Of a DNA stretch of 64,000 nt, positions 1-10,446 are shown one piece after another. The notes under the pieces were generated by a model, which saw nothing but the letters and a program-made list of their open reading frames with translations, did no database searches and had not been told where the DNA came from. The DNA lies in assembly GCA_030247885.1 (NCBI GenBank), contig JAPDRO010000009.1:62001-126000 (forward strand). Reading direction: 5' to 3'. Position numbers and translations under genes: made by a program. Each line of letters begins with the position of its first letter. The first letter of the stretch is position 1. This stretch comes from Taxawa tesnikishii (nom. ined.) (taxonomy: Eukaryota; Ascomycota; Dothideomycetes; Dothideales).

Positions 1-1908
1 GGGGTGAGAGCGACCTCAACGGTCCGCTCGCCTTCCGGGTCTGGCAGAAGGAGCTGAATCGGGGACCGGTCCCTTGCAATCTACCGGAGGAACGGTGCGA
101 CACACGGGCACAGTCGCTACGCATCATGGGTGATATTCTATATCAAGACCCAGGACTGTAGAGTAGAACCCCTATCTAGCGGACTGCCTTATAGATGATC
201 AACAATCAGAGAGTTCTATGGATGTTGTTCGACGCTTTACCAACTGAACAGCGGCATGCATTTGCGTTTGCGAGGCTTGCAGCAAGCAATGCTATAGTTG
301 GATGATCGACGACAACGATGGATGCCAACTCCTGGCCTTTGATTAATCGGGGTCCGCAGACTGGTGTCGGTTGGCCCCCTGCAGAGTGCCAGAGGGCTCA
401 GAGCGGCCCGGTTCCGGAAGAAATAGATGAACCTGACCCTTCTCCGCGCGTTTCTTGGCAGAAGCTGCATCGCATATCACGGACACGGCTCTGCAGTTGC
501 AGAAGCGGCGTGGATAGCAAGCAGTAGCGGGCTGCCACTGATGCAGCCATCCCAAATAGGACTTTCCCAGAACCATGTTATGCTACCGTCACCGTCAGAG
601 AACGCCGTAGCGAGGTGGAGTACCTTGGCGACGAGGATCGTTGACCAAAGCGTCTTATATGCCCTTTAAATGGCTCTGTACTCGACACGGCTGGTTACGC
701 GTAGTCTGATATGGCTGTCGACGCTTGAGAGACTCGTCCGCAATACGCGAGACACAGCACTGGCCCGCAACATGTTCGATACCGTATCAGTAAGGGCAAC
801 GGGGGCCGCAGAAGGTCTGTCCGCGACGGCAGGTTAGTAGGATGCTGGCGCATCGGTTGTGATGGATCTGCGGGCTTAGCTGCCGCAGCAGATGAAGTCG
901 CCAAGGACCACAACATGGCTCCGGAACACCGTACGGGACTTCCGCAGAAAACCAACCAATGATCGCGCCTGGCTCTCATCCGTGCGATAATAGCATAATC
1001 CCGCTGGGCGAGTTTCCCATCACAGTGGTCCATCGGACACAAACATCTGAGGCCTGATGTTCCTTGCGGCACAGGATCACTCCAACAAACATCTACACAC
1101 ATCTACACAGACGTGCTCTAGCTTTCAACCCTGTTTCGAAACTCAATTCGATTGGAAACGGGCATTCCGAGCTTAAACGATAAAAGGTTACGGGAGGAAC
1201 GTCTCGCACGAGGCAAACTCCCCGTCCGTCCCCCCACCGTTCCGCTCGCTTAGCCCCTCCTGATCAGTCTGTGCTCACCTGGCCCATTTCCACCACCTCC
1301 CCACCTGACTAGCTTCTGTCAGGAAAGTTTCGCAGGCCAGTACGGGCCATTCTCGAACGGTGCAGAACGATTCAGCAAACACCCTGTCCCGGAACACTTT
1401 CCAGACGCGTCCCAAGACTGCAGCTTGCAGCGGCATTGCAGCATCCGACCCGCCTCCAGCAGTGCTGTCGAGTAATGCGGGTGAAACACCTGAGAAGCGA
1501 TGCTCGATCGGGGGCATGTGGCTGGAAACAATGGCTGTGCCAGACACATCGCGCTGCATGGCGCACACATGAGCGGCCCCCTTTGGTGATGTTGGTCTCC
1601 TTGGGAGCGTGCTCCTCTGTATGAATAATATCCTACCGCTGTCGCGGTAGCAAACTCCAGCTTCGACACTCTCTCGTAAAACTCTATTTGACTTTGTCCC
1701 TTCTCCATACGGCCCGCGCCGGCAGTTCAGAAGCCCTTCCTTTCGCCGTTCTTACCCCAGTGTTTCCCTGCAAGCATAGCTTCACCGTTTGTAACCTCTC
1801 TTCCTGCTGCCACTTCATCCGCTTCCAATTCACCGTCTGCCCCCCGAGGGCTGCCCTTTGGCACACACAGTTTTGGTGTGGTGAGCTGCCACTGAGGCGA
1901 CCTGAACC
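1..1908. other. Region without a recognisable gene
   Basis: I find no conserved protein, RNA gene or mobile element in this stretch. The open frames are short, mostly lack a proper ATG start and overlap on both strands. The last part presumably holds the promoter and 5' leader of the membrane protein gene that starts at 1909. The window may begin inside a long intergenic region or near the 3' end of a gene that lies outside it. Confidence 0.5.
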
Positions 1909-3222
1909 ATGGCCGACAATCCATACCCATACCCAGGTCCCAATGTCTCTCAGGCGTACAGACTCATGGTCCCTGTCGGAGTGACACTGGGCTTGTGTCT
2001 GATCCTCTACGGGATCAGAATTTGGGCTCGTACCCACCGCAATGCTCGCAACTTAGGCTGGGACGACTATATGATTACTCTGGCGATGATATGCGCCATT
2101 GCACAGACCGGTACCGTGAGTTCATCATCTCCCCTCACGAAATAGTCGTTCAAGCCTGTTCTCATGTCTGATGTCTCGAAAAAACAGACCGCGGCCAGTT
2201 GCTACTACGGCATTGGACGGCACAGCTATTACGTGTCCGCTGAACACGCAAAGACGGCGAACTACTACAGCTTTGTCGGCCAGCCCATCTGTATCTGGTC
2301 GCTCGGTTTCGCCAAAATGTCAATGGCGTGCATGCTGTTGCGTATCAAGCACACCAAGACCTGGATGTACGGCCTATACGCCTTGATCCTTTTGGTCGTT
2401 TTAGCCGGTGTGATTTCCAACATTGCGGAATTCATTCAATGTCGGCCCCTCGCAGCAATGTGGGATGTTGCCGTCGCAATGAAGCCAACGACCAAATGTA
2501 TCGATGCTGCCGTGATCCAAAAGATTGCTTATGCGACGACGGGTGGGTTTTTTCCCTTTCTGGCCGGTTTCATTGCCCCGGGGATGAATTTTTGCTGACG
2601 TGGGGGAACAGCGATGAACATCCTCTCCGACATTGTCCTGTCCCTGATGCCCATCAGCTTCCTCAAGAACATGAACCGGCCACTGCGCGAAAAGGTCGCC
2701 CTCAGCTGTCTCATGGGCCTGGGCATTTTCGCCACCGTCGCCGCCATCCTCAAAACGACCGTCTTGAACGCGTACCGCAGCACGCGCGATCCGTTCTGGG
2801 AAGTCGTCGACCTGTCGCTGTGGTGGCAGATGGAGCAGAACATCAGCATTATGGCCGCCTGCATCCCGACGCTGAAGGCGCCGTTCGAGCGCATCCTCGG
2901 GCGTCTGGGTCTGCTCACTAGCCTGAAGAAGAGGACGACGAGGGGTTACACGCAGTACGGCGACGGAAACAGCCACCCGCTCAGCTCCATCAGGACCGAC
3001 ATCAATGCGGAAAAGAAGATTGCCCAGTCGCGCGAGGCCGGCGCGTCCGAAGACAGCATCTTGCGCATGGAGCGTGGCGCTTACGAGGCCGGCGCGAGCA
3101 CGGATTCGAGGAAGATCATGAACATCACAAGGACCACCGAGGTTCAGTACACGACGGAGCCGGTTCAGGAGGCCGACGCTCTCGAGTGGGGAGGAGCGAA
3201 GAACAGCGGCAGACTTTGGTAG
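1909..3222 (+). CDS. Rhodopsin-like (Pth11-type) seven-helix membrane protein
   Basis: The gene encodes a fungal integral membrane protein of the rhodopsin-like/Pth11-related family; members are plasma-membrane or vacuolar proteins, some acting as surface sensors. Exons are 1909-2115, 2188-2542 and 2612-3222; both introns (72 and 69 nt) are GT-AG, the exons join in frame and give 390 residues. The N-terminus is short and polar, then the first helix runs through VTLGLCLILYGIRIWA, followed by the family signature LGWDDYMITLAMI in the second helix region. Further hydrophobic segments follow, including YALILLVVLAGVISNI and a segment beginning NILSDIVLSLMPISF. The last 120 residues are a charged cytoplasmic tail. 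No frame break. The ligand cannot be told from sequence and the CFEM domain of true Pth11 is absent. Confidence 0.88.
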
Positions 3223-3482
3223 AATTCTGTACCGAAGTGTGCCGATACGTCTCTTGCTTTTGACAGTCTCATGTTTTGTCGTTTGGCGTCAGCCTGAGCG
3301 GTCTACGTATGCGATGTGGGTTCTCGCGGTTGATGTGGTATGGTGAAGTCTATGGATATGGAGTCTTGGGCAAGGGTCTGGAGCGATTGTACTCGTGATT
3401 ATAGTCATATACCCAGGTGGAGGATTGTCGTGTCTGTTGATCGTGGGAGCTTTCCTATAGTGTGCAAATCTGATTCAACCAC

Positions 3483-5294
3483 TTAGTCCTGCCGTCGGAG
3501 TATGTAAATCTTCGGCTCGGTCTTGATTGTCGGCCATTGACCCTTAGCGATCTTGTTCTGGACGAATTCTTTCAAGGGCTTGTAGACGGGCAGGACAAAT
3601 TGCGGCATGTGGCTGTATGCCATCTCCACCCTCTGGTCTGTGGGAACACTGTCTGGACGCAGTGTGATGCCACCGTATCCGTACACTGTATCCACGATCT
3701 CCCAACTGCCGATGATCCGCTCCGGACTCTCTGCCAGTACGTAGTCGAAGCGCTGCCAGAAAACAGGGTCAAGTAACTGCTCTTCGTCCTCAGTCTTGTC
3801 ATAGATCCACCGAGCACCTCCGAAACCTGGCTGGAAGAGGGGAGGCGACTGCCTTTCCAGGAACCGAGTAACTCCTGTCTGGCAAGCGAGATTGCCCATA
3901 TAGACATTGACCGTCGCATTCGAACTATCTGCGATCTCATGCAGACGCACAAGCGCTTCGCCACCGGGGTAGTTGAGACTGGAGATAAACAAAAGCGTGA
4001 GACTACCCGCAAACGAGATCAGGGTAGAAGCAATCAGAGCGAGGCTCAGCAGCATGTAAACCGCGCTTTTTGCTCTGCGTGTCCAGATCCATGAAGCCCC
4101 TCCTGCCGCCACAGCGGTGAGGGATGGAACGATGTAAACGATGAATCTCCACTCCTTGTGCGGGAGCACACTGTATACCGCCACAAACGTGAGCAAAGGC
4201 GCCAGGATATCCTGGCTCGTCCTCTTGTAGCTTGCAATTGCAGGGCCAATGGCATGCACACGGCCCAAGTCATGGGATTGAATAGCAGTCGGGGGATGGC
4301 GTTGAGGAAGTAGAAGTGGTAAGGGCTGACACCCCAATCCGAGGACTTTCCTAGGACGGTGTTGTAGTAGAAGCCAACCCATTCGGGCCAGAGCGGAACC
4401 TGCTGCCAGAAGAAAGAGTCTACTGATACGGTAGTGAGCAGGCCGAAAGCTGCTCCAAGTAGCCCGGCAGGAATGACTTCTTTGGTTAGCGAAGCCCGCT
4501 GCTGCAGTAACAGGTAAGCTGTTTCGGTGGCGAGCAGAATCGCTACCTCTGACCGGAACACAATCCCTGCTACAGTGAGCAAATAGAGAGCCAGTCGCCT
4601 GCGGCCAGTGCTTTTGCTGGATTTTGACGGGAGAGCTTTCACCAAGATGAGGTTGCGCAAAGCGACGGTAGCTTTTCCTAGTCAGCCATGACATTCGGAG
4701 GTGCATGATCGGGAACTACGTACTGAGCGGGAAAGCCAGCATGTTTGGCAGGGTGCGAGATGCATAAAACATCACGTGGAATTGACAGGCCTGAAAGACC
4801 AGATACCATCTGCCTGCCGTCTTGCCATATGCTGTATCTACGGCCCCTCTAAAGTACACGAGCGCAAAGGCGTTGAGAAGGCCGAGGACAGCTCGCGCTG
4901 TGTCATTCTCGGTTAGCTTAGATAGGGACAATGATTTCTCGGAACACACCAAGGAACTGGAGCTGATGAGGCGATTGCAGCAGGCTGATCCAGGGCCGGG
5001 AGAGGCCAGAAAGAACTACAGCGCCCACAAAAGTCCTCGGTACTGAGCCAGGGAAGGACACATGGTCATAGTTCGTTTTCAGGTAGTTAGAGACGTCTTC
5101 GTTTGGAATGCCGTAGGTTAGAATATCATGGATAGCTTGTATGTTGAAAGACTCCTCCACCTTGGTATACGGAGCAAAATAGAGATGCGTAAGGATGAGG
5201 GTGGGTACCAGTAAAGAAAGCAAGAGATCTTGCAACCATTAGCATTCGTTCTTTGCGGTATGCATGTTACTTGTTCACCTGTAGTTCCTGCCAT
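3483..5294 (-). CDS. ALG12: ALG12 dolichyl-P-mannose alpha-1,6-mannosyltransferase
   Basis: This GT22 enzyme adds the eighth mannose to the lipid-linked N-glycan precursor in the ER lumen. Exons read 5294-5279, 5228-4950, 4897-4724 and 4677-3483. The first exon is only 16 nt (MAGTT plus one base), but it is the only way to give the second exon an ATG, and its intron has a perfect TGCTAAT branch site. Family motifs are clear: [18 protein letters not shown] near residue 20, [32 protein letters not shown], and [18 protein letters not shown], with many membrane helices. The frame shifts once at about 4205-4255, between the helix ending in [13 protein letters not shown] and the downstream [11 protein letters not shown]. 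No workable intron lies there. One missing base would explain it: 1664 coding bases plus one gives exactly 555 codons. The gene is divergent from YOS1. Confidence 0.92.
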
Positions 5295-5540
5295 TGTTGG
5301 CATGTAGAGCTTTGTCTGTGATGGGTTCGGTCAGGTTCACATGCTGTTTCAAGGCTGCCTGCCCTGTCGTGGAGTGGAACAAACGCGGAGTTGCAACGCT
5401 GGCCTCCAAGGTCAGATCAGATGCACAACAACTCAGCTTCAACACCTGCAACAACAACCCTCTCGAGTGGACAACGCTACCCACGACAGAGCCAGAGACA
5501 GCATCGCCCGCAACCACATCCCTCAGCTTCCGCTCTCAGA
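5295..5540. promoter_or_regulatory. Shared divergent promoter region of ALG12 and YOS1
   Basis: Only 246 bp separate the start codons of ALG12 (leftward) and YOS1 (rightward), so both genes must use this stretch as promoter and 5' leader. I see no clear TATA box. Both products work in the early secretory pathway, so joint control is possible but is inference. Confidence 0.5.
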
Positions 5541-6004
5541 ATGTTCTTCTTCGGCCTCGGCGGCCTCGTCTACAGTGCGTTCCCCCTTCCCAAGCGGCGA
5601 CGGAATCTCTCACGACAAGTGGCTGACCCACGCAGTCTCCGTCCTCCTCCTCAACGCCATAGCAATCCTATCCGAAGACCGCTTTCTCGCGCGCAGTACG
5701 CATTCCCACCTACCCCCTCCCTCTAACACGCTCCACTCTGACCCCAAAACCCATAAACAGTTGGCTGGGGAAACGCGCCATCAGACCCCGGCTTCGGCGG
5801 AGCCCAGGACACGACGAGCGTCAAAGCGAAGCTGGTGAACCTGATCTCGGCGGTGCGGACGGTGATGCGAGGTACGTCGGGAAAACGCACTTGCCCAGAT
5901 GGCGCAAAACCGCGGGGATGAATGGATGGGGGTTGACCAGGCCGGCAGTACCGCTCATCATCATCAACGCGGTCGTTATAACCTATGAGTTGATACTGGG
6001 ATGA
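5541..6004 (+). CDS. YOS1: Yos1-like ER-to-Golgi transport protein
   Basis: A small membrane protein of the Yos1/IER3IP1 family, which in yeast joins the Yip1-Yif1 complex and is needed for COPII transport from ER to Golgi. Exons are 5541-5574, 5636-5695, 5761-5871 and 5949-6004; together they make 261 bases, 86 residues, almost the same as yeast Yos1. The start MFFFGLGGLVY leads into the first helix ISVLLLNAIAIL. Then come the conserved SEDRFLARIGWG, a cytosolic loop with VNLISAVRTVMR, and the second helix VPLIIINAVVITYELILG at the C-terminus. All three introns have proper donors, branch sites and acceptors. The gene shows no frame break and is too fragmented by introns to be seen as one ORF. 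Confidence 0.93.
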
Positions 6005-6620
6005 TGAAGGTGGGGGGCCTGTGGACGGAGACCAAGAGTGTCAACGTTTGCTGTACGACGCTATGAGATGCATGACCAAGGACGGAAAAGAGACGCGCGA
6101 GCGCGGAGGCTCGAGTGGTAAAGAACACGCAGAGCAGACACAGGTTCTAAGAGGGAAGTCCATCGTGGGAAATGGTGGCAATGGGCCCGTGGCTCAAGCG
6201 GAGCTGGAATCCACGCAGCAAGCAGAGACGATCCCATGTGCAATCAAGGATTACGGGCCGGGAAGACGAGCAACACGGGACTCAGCAACTCTATGTATAA
6301 ACATGCAATCAAGCGAGAAGTCTTCGAGAGAAGTAGCAACGTATTTGATCCGTGGTATCTCGACGCACAAGAGCCTCCCTATCAGTCGTCAAGAGTGGAG
6401 ACAAGAAGGGGTGAAAACATCGCCCAAGCAAGGATGTCGACACCAAGATATCCTTCCCTTCTTCATCTCAGAAGAAGGAAAAGAAAAAAAGAGAACTAAA
6501 AGTCGCCCCCATATTCTTATCCAACTGGTATATGCCATCCCCGATGCCACAGCTGAACGACGCCCCCCCCCCATCCCAAAATGCAACCCAACCGAACGTG
6601 CGCGCAGCAGCGCACAATCT
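6005..6620. other. Convergent intergenic region
   Basis: This stretch lies between the 3' ends of YOS1 and creB. It holds a run of nine to ten C residues near 6559-6568 and an A-rich patch near 6478-6500, but no gene that I can support. A long plus-strand open frame that crosses it (6021-7277) is the antisense of creB. Confidence 0.5.
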
Positions 6621-8982
6621 CTACATCATCGTAGACTTTTTCCTGCCGATACTGAACCTATTCTTCTTCTCCGGCGTAGCCTCCTGGCTCTTGGGTGCTT
6701 CGGCAGGCGTCGGGAGTTTACTCTTCTCCTTGTCCTTGCTCGAGAAGAAACCCGGCTTCTGTCGCAAACTCATGCTTCCGTGTCTGAAGCGGCTGAGGCC
6801 CGAGCCCTGGTTGCCGTTCGCCGACGGTTGAGTAGGAGGCTGAGGAGCGCCGTTCTTCTGCGACTCTTGGTCCGCCATCGCTTTGCTCTCCTCAATGGCC
6901 CGCTTGAATTCCTCCTCCTCCCTCTTCCGCTGCTCCGTCCGCGCTTTGATCTGCTCCATGCGCTTCTCCCGTGCTGCCGCCTCTGCCTCTTTCTCCGCTG
7001 CCTTGCGCTCCTTTTCCGCTTTTCTTTCGTCCTTGGACTTGATTGTGAGTTTTGGCAGGAAGGGCGAACTCTTCATCGTGTCTCCGTTTGGCCGGAGGGG
7101 CGGCGAAGCCGTGGGGGCGGTGGCCGCATGCGCAAGGCTTGCGAACTGCTCGACGTCTTCCTCCATGGGTGTCTGCAGGGTCTGCGAATGCCTCAGTCCG
7201 TTGCCGAAGAAGCCAGGTCCCGGGGTGACAGGCGAGACGGTTTCCTTGGCAAGGTTGGCGGATTCGGCGGCGCGTAGCGCCTCTGTTCGTTCTTCCATTT
7301 CCTGTTCCTTTTGTATGGCTTCCAGGGTCGTCTCTTGGTAGAACAACACGTATGCGCAGGCAAGCTGCGAGGCGTCCTGTTTGCCTGGCACGAGCTCGCC
7401 ACCGAAGAAGTTGCGCACAAAGGCTCTGTCCACGGGCTCGACAAGCTCATCGTCAAACATCAACCACCCTCGGTCCTGCGTCTTGACGATGGAAACATAA
7501 TGGCCGTGGTAAGGCCCACCGCCAATGTGGACCACGACGGCATAGAGCTCGTAGAGCCGATCCGGGTCCTCGGCGTCATCAGTCGTGTTGAAAAGTCGCA
7601 GGTGGAAGGGATAAACGACGCGGTGGAACAGCTTCTGTAACCGCTGCATGTCCTCGGTGTACTTGAAGCGCTTCAGGTGCAGTGCCAGGATTTTAGGCAG
7701 TCTCTTGATCTTCATCCTCTTCTCCGCTTCCTGCAGGCCTCCGCAGTTGTCGCAGTGGAACTTGTTCCTTTCGCACAACATCTCCTCTTCCGAGAACTTG
7801 TTCAAGCACGAGGTGACCGAGGAGTGCGCTTCCAGATCCACCGACAGATCCATGAATGGCTCGTCACGCTGCGAAGTGTTCTCGCACGTCAAGCATCGAG
7901 TTTCCGACGTGAGGACACCTCTGAACAAGCCGTTCACCCAGTCTGGGTTTTGCGCCACGGCCGTGGTACTACTGCCAAGAGCTTGTGACATGGCGTTGGC
8001 AAAACTCAGATCCGACTTCATAGCTCCGTTCCGCCGCGAGTATGCCTCGACGTTGTCGACCACGTCATTGAGCAGCAGGTTCAAGAACTCGTGAGCGTCC
8101 TGGTGCATGGCCGATCGGAACATTTCGTTGTTCTTTCGCAATATCTCCAGGAATTTGTGTGGACTGACAACACCTATCCGCGAGTCGTGAGCGATGATGG
8201 ATTCGAAAATATCCTTGAGAGAGGTAAAGAGAGATTCGTCCATGCCATAGGTAGAGGAGTTGTCCGTTTGCATGTCCAAAAGCGGTCCCGCCTGGAGCGC
8301 CAGTTTTTCCTGTACTCTGGCGAGTCCTTCTCGTCCGGCTTTTGTGTCTGCGCGCCTGGCGATCCAGGCAGCACGATCGGTTTCCGAGCAGGCGAATTGA
8401 GCGCTTGTGGACCGGGCGACAAGGGAGACCTCAGAGTATCCGGCGATGACCTTCTCCCTTCGTACCCGTTCGTCACCCCGGTGTTCAGGGGTGGTAACGA
8501 TGTCGGATCGTCCCCAGCATCTAGAGGTTTCTTCGTCGGGAAGTTGATTACGTTTTCCCGAAAGGGCGCCGAGTAGTATAGACATTGTATTATAGAGTTG
8601 CAGTAACTGCGACAGTCAGTAGCCGTCGAGGGAGATGTATGTTGTATCTTGTGCTTGCGTACCATGTGCTGCCGTACTGTAGTTGCACTCGTGATCAGCC
8701 CAGGGTGCATTCGAGAAGGAATCCAGAAGCCTTACATTTTCGAAGCCGAAGAATTTGTCGCTGCCGTCTGGCCTTACTGGGCCGGTCAAGTCGACGAGGT
8801 GCTTCTCGAGGGCTGTGGGTTGCGGCGCATTCGGGTCTTTCTTCGCAGCCGCGCCGGCTACCGATGGGGTGGTCGGGGTCTGGCAAGCAGGGAGACTGGG
8901 TCAGGACAGGGCGTGTGACGGGGAGGGGAGACAGATGGCGAGAACGAACCGCGTTGCTCTTGAACTTCCCGAAGAACGACAT
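6621..8982 (-). CDS. creB: CreB-type ubiquitin-specific protease
   Basis: A USP12/USP46-class deubiquitinase; Aspergillus CreB acts with CreC in carbon catabolite repression. Exons read 8982-8950, 8879-8736, 8676-8663 and 8606-6621. The third exon is a 14-nt micro-exon. Joined, it reads [22 protein letters not shown], so the catalytic cysteine codon is split by the intron after the micro-exon. The Cys box has GST where GNT is usual. Other landmarks are [39 protein letters not shown], a CxxC pair in [11 protein letters not shown] and one in FHCDNCGG, and the His box [14 protein letters not shown]. The last 200 residues hold a charged coiled coil typical of CreB. A one-base frame break occurs in an A5 run (8304-8308); adding one base gives 726 codons, near the known CreB length. 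Confidence 0.92.
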
Positions 8983-10446
8983 GGTGTTGTGTCGCCTGGG
9001 AGAGGGAACGGAGACTGGGGGCTTCACCGAGGCTTGGTAGTGTCGTGGCTGATGGAGGGTCTGACTAGGATATACAGGGCTGTACAAAGAAAGTGGGAAA
9101 GGCTGTACGGGGGTAGATTACAAGCAATGCAACGTAGGCGCGCTCTCGGGAGTACAGTAGGAATACAGTGTGGTGGTCATGATGGAGGGAAAGCGCAGAT
9201 GCGGAGATGCGCAGGGCGGCGCGGACAGGGCCCGTGTTCTCCAAGTGTGGAGGCGTGATGAGATGGATGCATGGCTGCAAGCGAATTCGATGTCGGTGGT
9301 GGAGTGGTGGAGGCGCCCAGCCCAATCTAGAGCCGCTTTGGCGCGCTTAATCGCTGTTCCTGCACGATGACCAGCCAGTGCATGCATCTCCATTTTGCAG
9401 TGCGACTGCTTGTCCTCGTAGCCATCGTGATTAGTTAACACGACTGCCTGTCGCTGTCGCATTGCAGCGAGTCATCCTATCCACCGCATTGGCAATGTCA
9501 CAGCGGTTCCGTGCAGAGGTCTGCTTGCCCTATCGATAGAAAGACGTACCGGACCATGAGGCAGGCTTCCCGACCAACCAGAGTTGCGCCGGACGCATGT
9601 CTTCCCCGCCCCTTTCGCGTGGGCCTCGTGCTACCAAGGTCCAAGGTCCAAGGTCCCAAAATCCCAAAATCCCAAAATCACCCGGCACGCTGATCCGAAG
9701 ACTTTGCCGGAACCTCCATCGACCTCTCCTTAGATGCATGCCCTTGCCTTTTGCTCTCCAACCCATGCAGGCTGGTTTCCGGGGCCGTGGGCGGCAGTCG
9801 TCCATCGATTGTCTCCGATTGTCTCGGATTGTCTCGCCTTGTCTTGCCCAGACCACTGCGGCAGTCACACGCTGCTGCATAAGGGACTGAAACACCTCAC
9901 CCGTGAACCGTTTGCAGCGGTTCAGCCAAGAAAGAAGCCGTTCTATCCATTTCTTCCGACAACCAGAAGGGCCGCCAAGCTTCCTGTGTGCCCTGGAGGG
10001 CAGGGCAGATCGTCGCGTTCTCAAGCCGACCCCTTTGACTGCGTCTTGCCCGCGTCGCGTCAGGACTTTGACGTGGACAATGCATCATCACGCGAACGAC
10101 ACACGCGCGCACATTCCCCAAAAGCGTCATCAGGATTGCGGACACCGCTCGACTGACAAAGGGCACTTGCACCTCGCGTTCTGGGCTGGAGGGCCAGATC
10201 ACACATCAACAACACTGTCGTAATGCGTGATGCTGCTCCCTGCACGCTCAAAGATGAAACGAAGCAGCCGTGGCGAAGTGAGAGGCACGACAGAAGCCAC
10301 CAACACAGTCTTTCGAAAACATGGATTGCAATGTGATACAGAGCGCATAAGCCCAGCACAATAAATAAAACAGGGGTATCTCTCCTTCCCTCTGCATTCC
10401 CCATCCATAGAAAGAGATGAAATCACAAGTACGCCGAACAGCACCT
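8983..10446. other. Intergenic region of about 1.5 kb
   Basis: This stretch lies upstream of creB and downstream of the CAP-Gly gene. Apart from the short tandem repeats at 9634-9678 and a loose repeat of GATTGTCTC near 9808-9840, I see nothing coding or structured. The creB promoter must lie at its left end. Confidence 0.45.
9634..9678. repeat. Two adjoining short tandem repeats
   Basis: Three perfect copies of the 7-mer CCAAGGT (9634-9654) run straight into three perfect copies of the 8-mer CCCAAAAT (9655-9678). It looks like a small minisatellite; no function can be assigned. Confidence 0.85.

Noticed and set aside
6021-7277. 418-residue open frame on the plus strand
   Set aside because: It is antisense to the C-terminal half of creB, whose protein on the other strand is clearly conserved. 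The frame has low-complexity Leu/Arg composition and no motif.
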